28,576 nucleotides of DNA from GWA2-66-18 sp964537395 (GCA_964537395.1 CAZIBN010000050.1:1-28576), one strand, 5' to 3'; positions 1-8,515 are shown, counted from the first letter of the stretch. Notes: generated by a model from the letters alone, not told the origin. A program made the numbers and translations.

Positions 1-213
1 AAAAAACAGGACCTCGGCGGGGACCAACGGGCCGCCGGAGACGGACAGCGGAGAGCCGAGCGAGAGGACGGGTGTGGCGATGACCGGCGCGGTCGCGACG
101 GCGGGCAGGGCCCACGGGTTCGTCTGCGGCGGCGGCGTCTGGGCGGCGGCAGGGAGAGCCAGCCCGAGCAGGGCGGCCAGCACTCCGAACAACGCGGTCC
201 TCGTGGACTTCAG
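1..213 (-). CDS. Secreted protein of unknown function, 3' part outside window
   Basis: The minus-strand frame from 213 to the window edge is open for 71 codons. It begins K-S-T-R-T-A, followed by a hydrophobic stretch and an A-A-A-Q cleavage site near residue 25. This is a good Sec signal peptide. The mature part seen is rich in Pro, Ala, Val and Ser with no recognisable domain. The start is uncertain because there is no in-frame ATG. A CTG at 213 sits 5 bases after GGGAGA, and a TTG at 192 sits 6 bases after GAGG. An out-of-frame ATG at 217 stops after two codons. Function is not recognised. It is probably periplasmic or exported. Confidence 0.5.
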   Translation of the reverse strand, partial: MKSTRTALFGVLAALLGLALPAAAQTPPPQTNPWALPAVATAPVIATPVLSLGSPLSVSGGPLVPAEVLFF

Positions 214-233
214 ATCATTCTCCCGTACATTTT

Positions 234-300
234 GGTGTCAGGCTTACCGGTATTTGCATTGTTTGAGCCAAATACTGCAAATACCGGTAAGCCTGACACC
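234..300. repeat. Perfect 25-bp inverted repeat, GGTGTCAGGC-tipped (copy A)
   Basis: Arms 234-258 and 276-300 are perfect reverse complements of 25 bases around a 17-base spacer. Both outer ends read GGTGTCAGGCTTACCGG inward. The element lies between the stop of pgpA (305) and the start of the secreted-protein gene (213). There is no T-run after the stem on either strand, so it is not a simple intrinsic terminator. Related copies occur at 14461-14542 and, as a half element, at 19258-19288. It resembles bacterial REP/BIME-type mobile palindromes, but no transposase gene is in the window. Confidence 0.9.
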
Positions 301-304
301 TATT

Positions 305-772
305 TTAGCCTAAGATAAAGCGTGCGAGCAGGTTCGCGACGATCCCGGCGCCGACGTCATCCATCACGATCCCGGTGCCTCCCGGGATCCGTTCCAGCCA
401 CTTGTACGGAGGCAGCTTCACCGAATCGAAAAAACGAAACAGCACGAAGGCCAGCAGGGCCGCCGTCCAGGTCCTGGGCAGCCACGCGGCCGCGACCCAG
501 AAGCCCACGATCTCGTCGAGCACGATGCGCGGATCGTCGTGCGTTTTCAGCGTACGCCCGGCGCTTCCGCAGATCCAGCATGCTGCCGCGACCGACACGG
601 CGACGACTGCCGCATACGCCCCGGGAGCCTCGGGGAGCAGGGGCCAGAGCAGAAGCCCCTCGACCGTCCCCAGGAAACCGGCGCCCGTCCACTTCCGGCC
701 GCGACCCGTCGGGGCAATATAGCTTATCCCCAGCCCGGTCGCCAACCACAGGGACGCGCGTTCGAGCGTCAT
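305..772 (-). CDS. pgpA: Phosphatidylglycerophosphatase A
   Basis: A 155-residue membrane protein of the PgpA family, which dephosphorylates phosphatidylglycerol-phosphate to phosphatidylglycerol. The family signatures are visible: a DPRIVLDEIVGFW block (residues 80-92) with the acidic D86-E87 pair, FRFFD (112-116), and GGTGIVMDDVGAGI (131-144) with D138-D139. Three to four hydrophobic segments fit an inner-membrane enzyme. The N-terminal PGT-G-S block usual in the family is degenerate here. It starts 4 bases after the stop of pgsA, which makes the preceding intermediate, so the two consecutive steps of PG synthesis are coupled in one operon. It is the last gene of the ftsK-lolA-rodZ-pgsA-pgpA run. 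Confidence 0.88.
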   Translation of the reverse strand: MTLERASLWLATGLGISYIAPTGRGRKWTGAGFLGTVEGLLLWPLLPEAPGAYAAVVAVSVAAACWICGSAGRTLKTHDDPRIVLDEIVGFWVAAAWLPRTWTAALLAFVLFRFFDSVKLPPYKWLERIPGGTGIVMDDVGAGIVANLLARFILG

Positions 773-776
773 CCGG

Positions 777-1343
777 TCATTCCCAGGATTTTTCGAGCAT
801 CGCCCGGTACTGCAGCAGGTAGGAGGCGAGGCTGGAGAGGGCGAGGACCGCGCACAGCACCGTCAGCGGGTACACGGACTTGATCATCCAGGGCTCGGCG
901 AGGCCCCGGTCGCGCAGCACCACGACGCCGATCATGCCCATGATCGCGACGAGCTGGACGGCGGTTTTAATCTTCCCCCACTTGTCCGCCGCCAGCACCT
1001 TGCCCTGCGCGCCCGCGATCACGCGCACGCCGCCGATGACGAGCTCGCGCATGACGATGAGAAACACGGCCCACAGCGGGATCTCGAGCTCCTTCGTGCG
1101 GATCAGCGCGATCAAGGTCCCGAGGACGAGTATCTTATCCGCGATCGGGTCGGCGACCTTGCCGAACGGGCTGACGGCCTTCATGCGCCGCGCGAGCCAG
1201 CCGTCGAGCCAATCCGTGATGATGGCGACCACGAACATGACGAAGGCCGCGGAATGCCAGCCGGGCTCATCGGTCATCAGCGCGCCGAATACCGCGGCCG
1301 CCAGAACGATGCGCAGCATCGTCAGGCGGTTGGGAAGGGACAT
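777..1343 (-). CDS. pgsA: CDP-diacylglycerol--glycerol-3-phosphate 3-phosphatidyltransferase
   Basis: An integral membrane CDP-alcohol phosphatidyltransferase, 188 residues from the chosen start. It condenses CDP-diacylglycerol with glycerol-3-phosphate to phosphatidylglycerol-phosphate. The complete family motif D-x2-DG-x2-AR-x8-G-x3-D-x3-D is present (D44, D47, G48, A51, R52, G61, D65, D69). I chose ATG 1343 (M-S-L-P-N-R-L-T) because it begins 4 bases after the rodZ stop and matches the usual N-terminus. An upstream ATG at 1376 would add 11 residues and overlap rodZ by 29 bases. It is paired with pgpA downstream. Family identification is secure; the glycerophosphate specificity is inferred from the pgpA partner. 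Confidence 0.88.
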   Translation of the reverse strand: MSLPNRLTMLRIVLAAAVFGALMTDEPGWHSAAFVMFVVAIITDWLDGWLARRMKAVSPFGKVADPIADKILVLGTLIALIRTKELEIPLWAVFLIVMRELVIGGVRVIAGAQGKVLAADKWGKIKTAVQLVAIMGMIGVVVLRDRGLAEPWMIKSVYPLTVLCAVLALSSLASYLLQYRAMLEKSWE

Positions 1344-1347
1344 GCCT

Positions 1348-2199
1348 TTAGGGGATCTCGATGCGGTACTGGCCATCCGGGCCAGGGGGGCCGAGCGTCA
1401 CCTGCTGGCCGTTCAGGTTCAGGTCGAGCGCGGCCGGCTCGGTCGTGCGCAGATCGACGAATTTGGCCGGCTTCCACTCCTGCACGGCGTCGCGCGGGGC
1501 GCGCCCTTCGAACACGATCTGCCCATCCACCGACACGCGCAGCCAGGCGTCGGCCTTGAGGCGCACGACGAGCTTCGGCTCGATGGCGCGCGGCATCGGC
1601 TGGAGCGCGGCGGGGGCCGTCTGAACGGGCGCGGCGGCCTCCTTGCTGCTATCCTTGAACAGATACACGCCCAGGCCGATGGCAAGCGCCACGGCCAACA
1701 CGATCGCGCCGGTCGCTCCCGAGCCCTGCTGATGCCCTCCTCCATGCGCCGCAGGCGCATGACCGTGCGCCGGAGGCGCCGTCTTCACCGCCGGCGCGCT
1801 CGCCGGCTTGACATGCGCCGCCGCCGTCGCATGAGGCGTCGCCGCGTCAGCCGTCGTATTTACTCCGGCGACGGGGGATTCAGCCGCCGTTGCGGCTGAA
1901 TCCGTCGCCGGCACGGCATTCAACATATTCCAAATCTCTTCGAAGTTCACATCGAGATGTTCGCAGTACCCCTTCAAGAATCCTCGCAGGTACACGACGG
2001 CCGGGAACTGCTCGAAGCGGTTCTCCTCGAGCGCCTCGAGAAAGCGCTTGGAGATGCGCGTCTGCTGGGCCACGGCCTCGAGCGACTGACCGCGCTTGAG
2101 GCGCGCGGCGCGCAGGATCGGCCCGATCTCCGCGCGCAGGGCGGTCGTGTGCTTGGTCGGGATGCGGCGAAGGGGATCGGGCTCTTTGTCGAGGCTCAT
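1348..2199 (-). CDS. rodZ: RodZ-like cytoskeletal membrane protein
   Basis: 283 residues with the full RodZ layout. A cytoplasmic helix-turn-helix domain (about 23-90, including LRAARLKRGQSLEAVAQQT) is followed by a long Ala/Pro/His-rich linker (95-160), one transmembrane helix (about 164-181) and a C-terminal beta domain of the DUF4115 type (about 207-283). RodZ links the MreB filament to the cell-wall elongation machinery. Here it is translationally coupled to lolA (4-base overlap) and precedes pgsA, so it sits among envelope genes. The low-complexity linker is a likely alignment trap. Some RodZ-like HTH proteins with DUF4115 have no proven link to MreB, and mreB is not in this window. Confidence 0.8.
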   Translation of the reverse strand: MSLDKEPDPLRRIPTKHTTALRAEIGPILRAARLKRGQSLEAVAQQTRISKRFLEALEENRFEQFPAVVYLRGFLKGYCEHLDVNFEEIWNMLNAVPATDSAATAAESPVAGVNTTADAATPHATAAAHVKPASAPAVKTAPPAHGHAPAAHGGGHQQGSGATGAIVLAVALAIGLGVYLFKDSSKEAAAPVQTAPAALQPMPRAIEPKLVVRLKADAWLRVSVDGQIVFEGRAPRDAVQEWKPAKFVDLRTTEPAALDLNLNGQQVTLGPPGPDGQYRIEIP

Positions 2200-2972
2200 T
2201 TCGGCTCCGGAGATTTGAAAAGATCGGCGTCGGCGGGCGGCGTGAATTTGAACGTCTCCGCGGACAGCTCAGGGTTGAGGCGCACGTCCTCGAATCGCGA
2301 GCGGATCACCGCGCGGCCGACCTTGAGGGTCGCGTCGCCGGGAAAGAAATCCTTGGTGCTGGCCTTGAGGGTCAAGGTGAAGTCGGAGTCCGCGCCTTTT
2401 TTGTCCGCCGCCTTGGGCGTCAGCGTCAAGGTGAACGTGCGGTGCCCGTCGGCGCCGGCCGCGGAGACCGTCGTGATCTCGGTCGCGTATCGCGAGAGCA
2501 TGTCCGCGGACTTGCCAAAATCGAGCAGGCCCTGGGCCAAAGGCTCGGACTTGCGCCAGGTTTCCAGGCGGGATTGGATCACCTGGTTGGTCGAATTGCG
2601 GTACACCCAAAGGTATGTCCCGTCGCTCACGACGGTCTGCGGCTCAGGAATGCGATGAGTCAGCCGCAGAAGATCCGGCTTTCTAAACACCACATCCCCC
2701 TCCACGGTCTGCACGACGTCGGATCCCTCCATCCGTACCGATTGTCGAAACGAGGCTTTTAAGGTGTTGATCTTCGCGTCAGTCTCCGCGAAGCGGAGAG
2801 AGATGAGGTTGATCGTTATGGGCGCCGTCGACGGCGCGTACGCCGTTAATTCCGTTCCTGCAGCGGCGGAGGAGATGGCTACTTTCGCCGCCGCCTTGGC
2901 CGTCGTTTTCGCCGGCTTCGCATACGCCGAAGCCGTCAGAACGAGCAGCACGGCGCCCAGAAGGTTACCCAT
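2196..2972 (-). CDS. lolA: LolA-like outer-membrane lipoprotein carrier protein
   Basis: 258 residues. A hydrophobic N-terminal segment ends at A-Y-A/K (about residue 18) and looks like a signal peptide, though it has no basic residue before the core. An Ala-rich linker leads to a LolA-type beta domain from about residue 55. It contains the family features GDVVFRKPDLLRL, IPEPQTVVSDGTYLWVY, and a C-terminal region ending in FTPP. LolA ferries lipoproteins across the periplasm, so this is direct evidence for a diderm envelope. The start overlaps the ftsK stop by one base (TAATG) and the stop overlaps rodZ by 4 bases. LolA next to FtsK is also the order seen in many proteobacteria. The long N-terminal extension before the fold is atypical. 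Confidence 0.82.
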   Translation of the reverse strand: MGNLLGAVLLVLTASAYAKPAKTTAKAAAKVAISSAAAGTELTAYAPSTAPITINLISLRFAETDAKINTLKASFRQSVRMEGSDVVQTVEGDVVFRKPDLLRLTHRIPEPQTVVSDGTYLWVYRNSTNQVIQSRLETWRKSEPLAQGLLDFGKSADMLSRYATEITTVSAAGADGHRTFTLTLTPKAADKKGADSDFTLTLKASTKDFFPGDATLKVGRAVIRSRFEDVRLNPELSAETFKFTPPADADLFKSPEPK

Positions 2973-5266
2973 TAATCATCTTTCCGTTCGATCGGCACCT
3001 GCGGGAAATGCAGCTTCATGTAATCCTCGATGATGTCGTAGTGGATCTCCCAGCGGTTGGTGCCTTCGGGCTTATGAATGAACTCTTTGACCTCGAGCGC
3101 CGAGAGAATATTCGTGGCCCGCGCGGAAGATCCGAACTGGGACTTGAGCAGGTCCTGCGAAATTCGGCGCCGCTCAATAATCAATTTTAATGCCTGCGAG
3201 AACTCCAGCGGCTCCACCCCGAACTGCGACAGATCGGCGGCCGCGCCGCCTTTGACCGCCATCGTCTCGAGCATCGGATAGTCCGGCTTGCCCTGCGTCT
3301 TGAGATAGTCCACGAGCCCGCGGATCTCCTCTTCCGAGACGAAGGCTCCCTGGCAACGCTCCGGCTTCTGCGCGCCGCTCGACAGGTACAGGAGGTCACC
3401 CTTGCCCTGCAGGCTTTCCGCTCCGGACCCGTCGAGGATGACCTTCGAGTCGATCTTCGAGATCACCTGCAGCGCGATGCGCGAAGGCAGGTTGGCCTTG
3501 ATGACTCCGGTGATGACGTCGACGCTCGGCCGTTGCGTCGCGAGCACCATGTGGATCCCGACCGCGCGCGCCATCTGCGTCAGGCGCTGGATCGCGTCCT
3601 CGACGATGTCGCCGGCGATCAGCATCAGGTCGGCGAGCTCGTCGATGATGACGACGACGTAGAACTCTCTCGGCAGGCCCTTCTTGTCGGCCATCGCGTT
3701 GTAGCCCTCGATGTTGCGCTGGCCGTGGAGCTGGAGCCGTTCGTAGCGCTTGTCCATGAGCGCGAGCAGGGCCTTGAGCGCCTTCGCCGCGTCCTTCGGG
3801 TTCGTGATGACGGACACGCGCGCGGGCTCGACCATCGGGTCGAAGAGGTGCGGGATGCCTTCGTAAAACGTGAGCTCGGTGCGCTTGGGGTCGATCATGA
3901 CGAACTTGACCTCGTCGGGGCGTGCGCGGAAGAGGATCGACATGACCATCGAGTGGATCAGAACCGATTTCCCCGAGCCGGTGGCGCCGGCGACGAGGAC
4001 GTGGGGCATCTTCGCGATGTCGGCCGCGACCGGTTCTCCCGACGCGGAAAGCCCGAGGCCGAAGGAGAGCAATGGAGCCGAGGCCGGAATCGCTTCGCTT
4101 TGTAATATCTCGCGCAGGACGACGGCGGCCTGGCGCGGGTTGGGGATCTCGATGCCGACGGCGGCCTTGCCGGGGATCGGGGCCACGATGCGGATGCCCT
4201 TGGCGCGCATCGCGAGAGCGATGTCGTTCTCGAGCACGGTGATCGAGGAGACCTTGACGCCGGGCGCGGGCGAGATCTCGTAGCGCGTGATCACGGGACC
4301 CGGCGAGTAGCCGGAGACGTGCGCGTCGATGCCGAAGCTCTTGAGCGTGCGCTCAAGGTCGGCGACGGCCGACGCGATCTCCTCCTCGGTCGGCTTGCCG
4401 CGCTTGCGCGCGTCGGAGGGCAGAGAAAGAAGATCGAGCGAAGGAAGCTTGTAGTCCTTGTAGGCCGCGGACGGCGGCGCGGGCGCCACGCGTTCGCCCT
4501 CGACGGCCTTCATCTTGGCGTCCTTGTCCACGACGAGCTTGGGCGCGCCGTTCATGGGCTTGATCTCGCGCGTGTCCACGGCCTTGGGCACGGGTAGCGA
4601 TTCAGGGGCGGGCTTGGTCTTCGGAAGCTCCGTGGTTTTCGTGTCCTTCGACTTCGCCTTGACGGCCTCGGCCTGGCTCGGCGCCTTGCCTTTGAGCGCC
4701 TTCATCTCCGCGCGGGCCTTCGTCCACTCCGAGTAATCCTCGGCGAGAAGCTTCGCCATCGTCTGCGCCACGGCGGACCAGCGGATCTCAAAGCACACCT
4801 GCAGCGAGAACAGCAGGCCGCCGAGCGCCATCAGGAACGCGCCGACTGCACCCATGGCCGAGGTGAGCGCGCCGAAGAATACGGCGCCCCAGGTGCCTCC
4901 CGAGAGCGTCGCGTCCATGCCCATCCAGCCGCCGATCTGCGTCGACAGCGCCGTGCCCGCGAGCAGGCCGCCGAAGGAGGCGAGGCTTGTGACCATCCAG
5001 CCCGACGATTTGCCTCGCAAGACATGCTGCAATAATCCGTTGAACAGGAAGACGGGCAGAAGGTAGGCGCCGACGCCGAAGCGCTTGAACAGGAATTCGG
5101 AGATCCCCTGCCCGATCGCGCCGGAATATTGGGGAAAGGCGAGGGCCCAGCCGAGATAGACGGCGCCGAGAAAAAACGCGACCCAGCGGATCGCGGACGG
5201 CAGGATATCCTTGCGCTTGGTTCCCTTAGTCGCCTTCGCGGCCGAACGGTATCGGTTGATTGCCAT
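2972..5266 (-). CDS. ftsK: DNA translocase FtsK
   Basis: 764 residues. Several transmembrane segments fill residues 25-165. A Lys/Pro/Ala-rich linker (about 185-270) leads to the FtsK/SpoIIIE motor (about 275-650) with Walker A GATGSGKS (427-434) and Walker B VVVIIDELAD (537-546). The IDPKRTEL and ATQRPSVDVITG signatures are present. A C-terminal winged-helix gamma domain (about 690-755) is the module that in FtsK reads KOPS sites and activates XerCD. FtsK pumps chromosome DNA at the septum during division. The linker is short relative to that of E. coli, giving an SpoIIIE-sized protein. It is first in the operon with lolA, rodZ, pgsA and pgpA. A perfect TATAAT lies 8 bases before its ATG. 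Confidence 0.95.
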   Translation of the reverse strand: MAINRYRSAAKATKGTKRKDILPSAIRWVAFFLGAVYLGWALAFPQYSGAIGQGISEFLFKRFGVGAYLLPVFLFNGLLQHVLRGKSSGWMVTSLASFGGLLAGTALSTQIGGWMGMDATLSGGTWGAVFFGALTSAMGAVGAFLMALGGLLFSLQVCFEIRWSAVAQTMAKLLAEDYSEWTKARAEMKALKGKAPSQAEAVKAKSKDTKTTELPKTKPAPESLPVPKAVDTREIKPMNGAPKLVVDKDAKMKAVEGERVAPAPPSAAYKDYKLPSLDLLSLPSDARKRGKPTEEEIASAVADLERTLKSFGIDAHVSGYSPGPVITRYEISPAPGVKVSSITVLENDIALAMRAKGIRIVAPIPGKAAVGIEIPNPRQAAVVLREILQSEAIPASAPLLSFGLGLSASGEPVAADIAKMPHVLVAGATGSGKSVLIHSMVMSILFRARPDEVKFVMIDPKRTELTFYEGIPHLFDPMVEPARVSVITNPKDAAKALKALLALMDKRYERLQLHGQRNIEGYNAMADKKGLPREFYVVVIIDELADLMLIAGDIVEDAIQRLTQMARAVGIHMVLATQRPSVDVITGVIKANLPSRIALQVISKIDSKVILDGSGAESLQGKGDLLYLSSGAQKPERCQGAFVSEEEIRGLVDYLKTQGKPDYPMLETMAVKGGAAADLSQFGVEPLEFSQALKLIIERRRISQDLLKSQFGSSARATNILSALEVKEFIHKPEGTNRWEIHYDIIEDYMKLHFPQVPIERKDD

Positions 5267-5274
5267 GGAAGCGA

Positions 5275-5302
5275 ATTATAGCGGTTTTTTAGGGATTATC
5301 CA
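5275..5302 (-). promoter_or_regulatory. Promoter of the ftsK operon, probably leaderless
   Basis: On the minus strand a perfect -10 box TATAAT occupies 5280-5275, and a weak -35 candidate TGGATA (5302-5297) lies 16 bases upstream. Only 8 bases separate the -10 box from the ATG at 5266, so transcription would begin at or within a base or two of the start codon. No purine-rich ribosome site fits in that space. The position is read directly; promoter activity is inferred. Confidence 0.6.
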
Positions 5303-5318
5303 GGGGTGGTCGGCAGGC

Positions 5319-8300
5319 TCAGCGCAGGGCGGCGAGTTGCTCGCGCGCGAACGCGAAGACGTCGGCGGGCGGGCCTTCCGCGACTTTTTTGTCGACCCGC
5401 TCCGCTCCGAGGACGGCCTCGAGGGCGGCGCGCGCGGCCTTCGCCCGCGCCATACCTTCCGGATTCGTCGCCGGGTGCGTGAGCACGCAGGCGATCATCG
5501 GCAGGGCGCTCTCGTGCGCGCCGGTCCGCGCCAGAAGGCGGCCCAATCCCGCGACCTTGCTCAGCAGGCCGGCCGCGCCCGCGCCCAATTCGATGCAGAT
5601 CATGGCGGCCTCCACGTAGAGCTGCCGGGCCGCGGCCTCGTCGCCGTCGAGCTCGTTGATACCGGCGAGCGAGTCCAGCGTGCCTTGGAGGTGCCGCCGG
5701 AGGCCGTTGTCGCGCTGGAACGCGGCGGTCGTCATGAGCATCTCCCGGGCCTTGTCCCGCTCGCCCAGATTGCTCATGACGAACGCCAGGTTGCCGAGGC
5801 TGAGCATCTGGTTGATTGTGTCGCCGGCCGCGGCGAAATGCTCGGCGGACGCCACATAGTGCGGCCGCGCCGCCGCCCAATTCTCGCCGCTGCTGTTGGC
5901 GACCCCCAGCATATTGTGGCAATAGGCGAGGTCGCCGTGCTCCGAGAGCGACTCGTAGATGACGAGGCTCTTCCCGAGGAGGTCGACGGCCCGTTCTCGG
6001 TCGCGCTCGTCGTGCGCGGCGGCGCCGGACATGAGCAAAGCGTGCGCGATGAGCTTCGCGTCTCCGAAGCGCTCGGCCGTCGCGCGGAATTCCGCCGAAG
6101 CCTTCGAGAGTTCTCCGGGGTCTCCTTTTAGACGGTGGGCGTGGCAGGTGGCGTTCATCGCCTCGAGCACGCCCCTCTCGTCTCCGGCCTTCTCGCTGAT
6201 CCTCCGGCTCTCGTGGGCGCACTCCAGCCCCTGCGCGAATTTCGACGCTTGGCAGAGCAATCGCCCGGCCTCGATCAGCGCCGAGGCGCGGCTTGGCGAT
6301 TCAGGCGGCTCGAGCGAAACGGCTTTCAGGATCGCCTCGACGGCTTCGGCGATGCCGCCGCGACGGTACGAGCCGCGGGCCGCGCGGCGCAGGAGCGTCG
6401 CGGCCTTATCGGTTTCCCCCGCCAGCTCGTGATGGCGCGCGATCTGGGAAGCGAATTCGTCCGCGCGCTCTCCGGCACGCTCGGCGAGCCAGCGCGCCGC
6501 GACCGCGTGATACTCTCGGCGCTGCTTCTTGAGCACGCTCTCGTAAGCGACGTCGCGAAGCAAGGCGTGCTTGAAGATGAACTCGTTGATCCCCAGGAAG
6601 GCCGAGTTTTCGCGGCGAAAGACCATGTCCTTGCCGCGCAGCTTCTCCATCAGTTCTCCGCTCACCGCGGGGAACATACGGCCGACGCCGTCGTCCCAGA
6701 AGATGCGGCCGATCACCGAGGCGCACTGGAGCACCTCCTTCTCCGCCGCGGCGAGGCTGTCGAGGCGCGCCTGCAGCACGCCGACCAAGGTCGCGGGCAC
6801 CTTCGCCTCGGCGAGGCGCTCCGCGTTGACCCGCCAGCGCTCGCTCGAGCGGTCGATGACGCCGTCCTCCATCAGCATCCGGATCAGTTCCTCGACGTAG
6901 AAAGGATTTCCCTCTGAGCCGCTGACGACCATATCGCGCAGCGACTCCGGCAGGGCTTCCACCTTCGAGAGGATGTCGTCGACGAGTCGCCGGCTGTCGC
7001 GCTTGGACAGCTGCGTCAGGGCGATCTTCCGGTGGCCCGTCTGCCCCTCGCCCCACGATGGGCGGCGCTCGTACAGCGTCGGGCGCGACAGGGCGAGAAT
7101 GAACAGGCGCAGGACTTTCTCCCGCGCCAGAAGGCTCGCGACGAAGTCGAGCGACGCGTCATCCGCCCAGTGCACGTCCTCAAGCAGCAGCAGGATGGGG
7201 CTGGCTTTCTCCGCCGCGCGCAAGAGCTCGATGAGCGACTCGGTCCCACGCTCGCGGAGCAAAGTCGGATTCGACGCCAGGGCCGCGACATGGGGGCTTC
7301 CGTCGAAGTCGAAGCCGAGCAGCCGCCCGATGTAGTGTGATTTTTCGGCCGCCCTAGGATCGTCCTTGAAGAACTCGGCGGCGCCGCGCTCAAATTTCGC
7401 GCGGACATCGGCCGTCGCGTCGCCGTCGGCGATCTGAAAGCGCTGGGAGATCACGTCCCGGAGCAGGCCGAAGGGCGAGTCGGCCGTTCCGGGCGACGCG
7501 CGACCGGCGAAGTACCAGAACTGCTTGGGATGAAGGTCGAACCACTGCGTGAACTCGAAAAGGAGGCGCGACTTCCCCATCCCGGCGTCGCCGACGACCG
7601 TCGTCATCTGCGTTTCGCAGTCCTCGAACGAGGCTTCCATGCCCTCCTGCAGCTGCTTGAGCTCGGCGTCCCGGCCGACCATCTTCGTCTCGATGTCGAG
7701 GCCCCGCGTGCCGATGCGGAACGCGCGGGGCTTGGCGCGCGCGACGATGTAGGTCTGGATCATCTCCTTCTTGCCCTTGACCTCGATCGGCTTCTGGGCT
7801 TCGACGGTGAAAACGCCGCGAACATGCAGGTAGGTGCCGTGGGAGATCAGGATGCCGCCGATGGGAGCCGCGTGCTCGAGCCGGGAGGCGAGGTTGACGG
7901 CGTCGCCCATCGCCGTGAACTCGGCGTTGCTGCCGACGGCGCCGAGCAGGGCGTTGCCCGTGTTCACGCCGATGCGCATCTTGAGATCCCGGCCGCTTTG
8001 CTCCGCGAAGGCCTTGAGCTCGGCTTGGAGCGCGAGCGCAGCGAGCACCGCTCGCTCGGGGTCGTCCTCCTTCGCGGCGGGGACGCCGAAGATCGCCATC
8101 AGCGCGTCGCCGATGTGCTTGTCGATGCGGCCGCCGTGCTTGAGGATCGCCGCGTCGAGCTTCTCCCAGAGCGCGTTCATCGTGTCGCGCACCTCCTCGG
8201 CGTCCATCGTCTCGGACATGGCCGTGAAGCCGGACACATCGGCGAAGAGGATGGTGACGAGCTTGCGCTGCGCCGCGTCGGCCGGCGCGTCGAGGCTCGC

Positions 8301-8417
8301 GAGCTTCGCGCGCAACGCGGCGACGGTCAGGTCAACGACCGCGTCTCCGAGCGTGGGACGCAGCGTTTCCTGAGCCGCGATCGCCGCCTCGAGCTTCTCG
8401 GACTCGGTCATGGCCAC
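5319..8417 (-). CDS. Class III adenylate/guanylate cyclase fused to AAA-type ATPase and TPR repeats
   Basis: A 1032-residue cytoplasmic signalling protein. After a short helical N-terminus comes a class III cyclase domain (about 50-228) with an apparently complete active site: metal Asp D60 (FADVSGF) and D104 (GDALMAIFG), K100, and D172, N175 and R179 in MGDAVNLASRLE. A signal-transduction ATPase domain follows, with Walker A GDAGMGKS (276-283) and a Walker B-like LLLLEDVHWAD. The C-terminal half is a helical TPR array. This architecture occurs in many cyclase/AfsR-like ATPase proteins whose stimuli are unknown. The start may be GTG 8417 or ATG 8411. It is monocistronic, with its own promoter. 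Cyclase activity is inferred from intact residues; ATP versus GTP preference is not certain. Confidence 0.85.
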   Translation of the reverse strand: MAMTESEKLEAAIAAQETLRPTLGDAVVDLTVAALRAKLASLDAPADAAQRKLVTILFADVSGFTAMSETMDAEEVRDTMNALWEKLDAAILKHGGRIDKHIGDALMAIFGVPAAKEDDPERAVLAALALQAELKAFAEQSGRDLKMRIGVNTGNALLGAVGSNAEFTAMGDAVNLASRLEHAAPIGGILISHGTYLHVRGVFTVEAQKPIEVKGKKEMIQTYIVARAKPRAFRIGTRGLDIETKMVGRDAELKQLQEGMEASFEDCETQMTTVVGDAGMGKSRLLFEFTQWFDLHPKQFWYFAGRASPGTADSPFGLLRDVISQRFQIADGDATADVRAKFERGAAEFFKDDPRAAEKSHYIGRLLGFDFDGSPHVAALASNPTLLRERGTESLIELLRAAEKASPILLLLEDVHWADDASLDFVASLLAREKVLRLFILALSRPTLYERRPSWGEGQTGHRKIALTQLSKRDSRRLVDDILSKVEALPESLRDMVVSGSEGNPFYVEELIRMLMEDGVIDRSSERWRVNAERLAEAKVPATLVGVLQARLDSLAAAEKEVLQCASVIGRIFWDDGVGRMFPAVSGELMEKLRGKDMVFRRENSAFLGINEFIFKHALLRDVAYESVLKKQRREYHAVAARWLAERAGERADEFASQIARHHELAGETDKAATLLRRAARGSYRRGGIAEAVEAILKAVSLEPPESPSRASALIEAGRLLCQASKFAQGLECAHESRRISEKAGDERGVLEAMNATCHAHRLKGDPGELSKASAEFRATAERFGDAKLIAHALLMSGAAAHDERDRERAVDLLGKSLVIYESLSEHGDLAYCHNMLGVANSSGENWAAARPHYVASAEHFAAAGDTINQMLSLGNLAFVMSNLGERDKAREMLMTTAAFQRDNGLRRHLQGTLDSLAGINELDGDEAAARQLYVEAAMICIELGAGAAGLLSKVAGLGRLLARTGAHESALPMIACVLTHPATNPEGMARAKAARAALEAVLGAERVDKKVAEGPPADVFAFAREQLAALR

Positions 8418-8423
8418 AGTCCG

Positions 8424-8452
8424 AGTTTAACCGGATGGCGAGGGCACGTCAA
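8424..8452 (-). promoter_or_regulatory. Promoter of the cyclase-ATPase gene
   Basis: On the minus strand TTGACG (8452-8447) and TAAACT (8429-8424) are separated by exactly 17 bases, a good sigma70-type pair. The -10 box ends 6 bases before the GTG at 8417 and 12 before the ATG at 8411. Initiation would therefore fall on or next to the GTG. No Shine-Dalgarno sequence precedes either start. Confidence 0.65.
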
Positions 8453-8486
8453 GGCGGAGGAGCAGGCGAAAGAACTGAGGAGGGAT

Positions 8487-8508
8487 CAACTGTTTCCGGA
8501 AACAGTTG
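8487..8508. repeat. Perfect 22-bp palindrome downstream of accB
   Basis: CAACTGTTTCC followed directly by its exact reverse complement GGAAACAGTTG, 22 bases with no spacer. It begins 7 bases beyond the accB stop and lies 35 bases upstream of the cyclase -35 box. No T-run follows on the minus strand, so an intrinsic terminator is unlikely. A dyad this perfect and unspaced is typical of a binding site for a dimeric regulator, but no regulator is assigned. Confidence 0.85.
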
Positions 8509-8515
8509 CGATGCC

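Noticed and set aside
234..300. Inverted repeats A and B as intrinsic terminators
   Set aside because: Neither stem is followed by a T-run on either strand. Spacers of 17-18 bases are long for terminators, and related sequences recur at a non-terminal site (19258).
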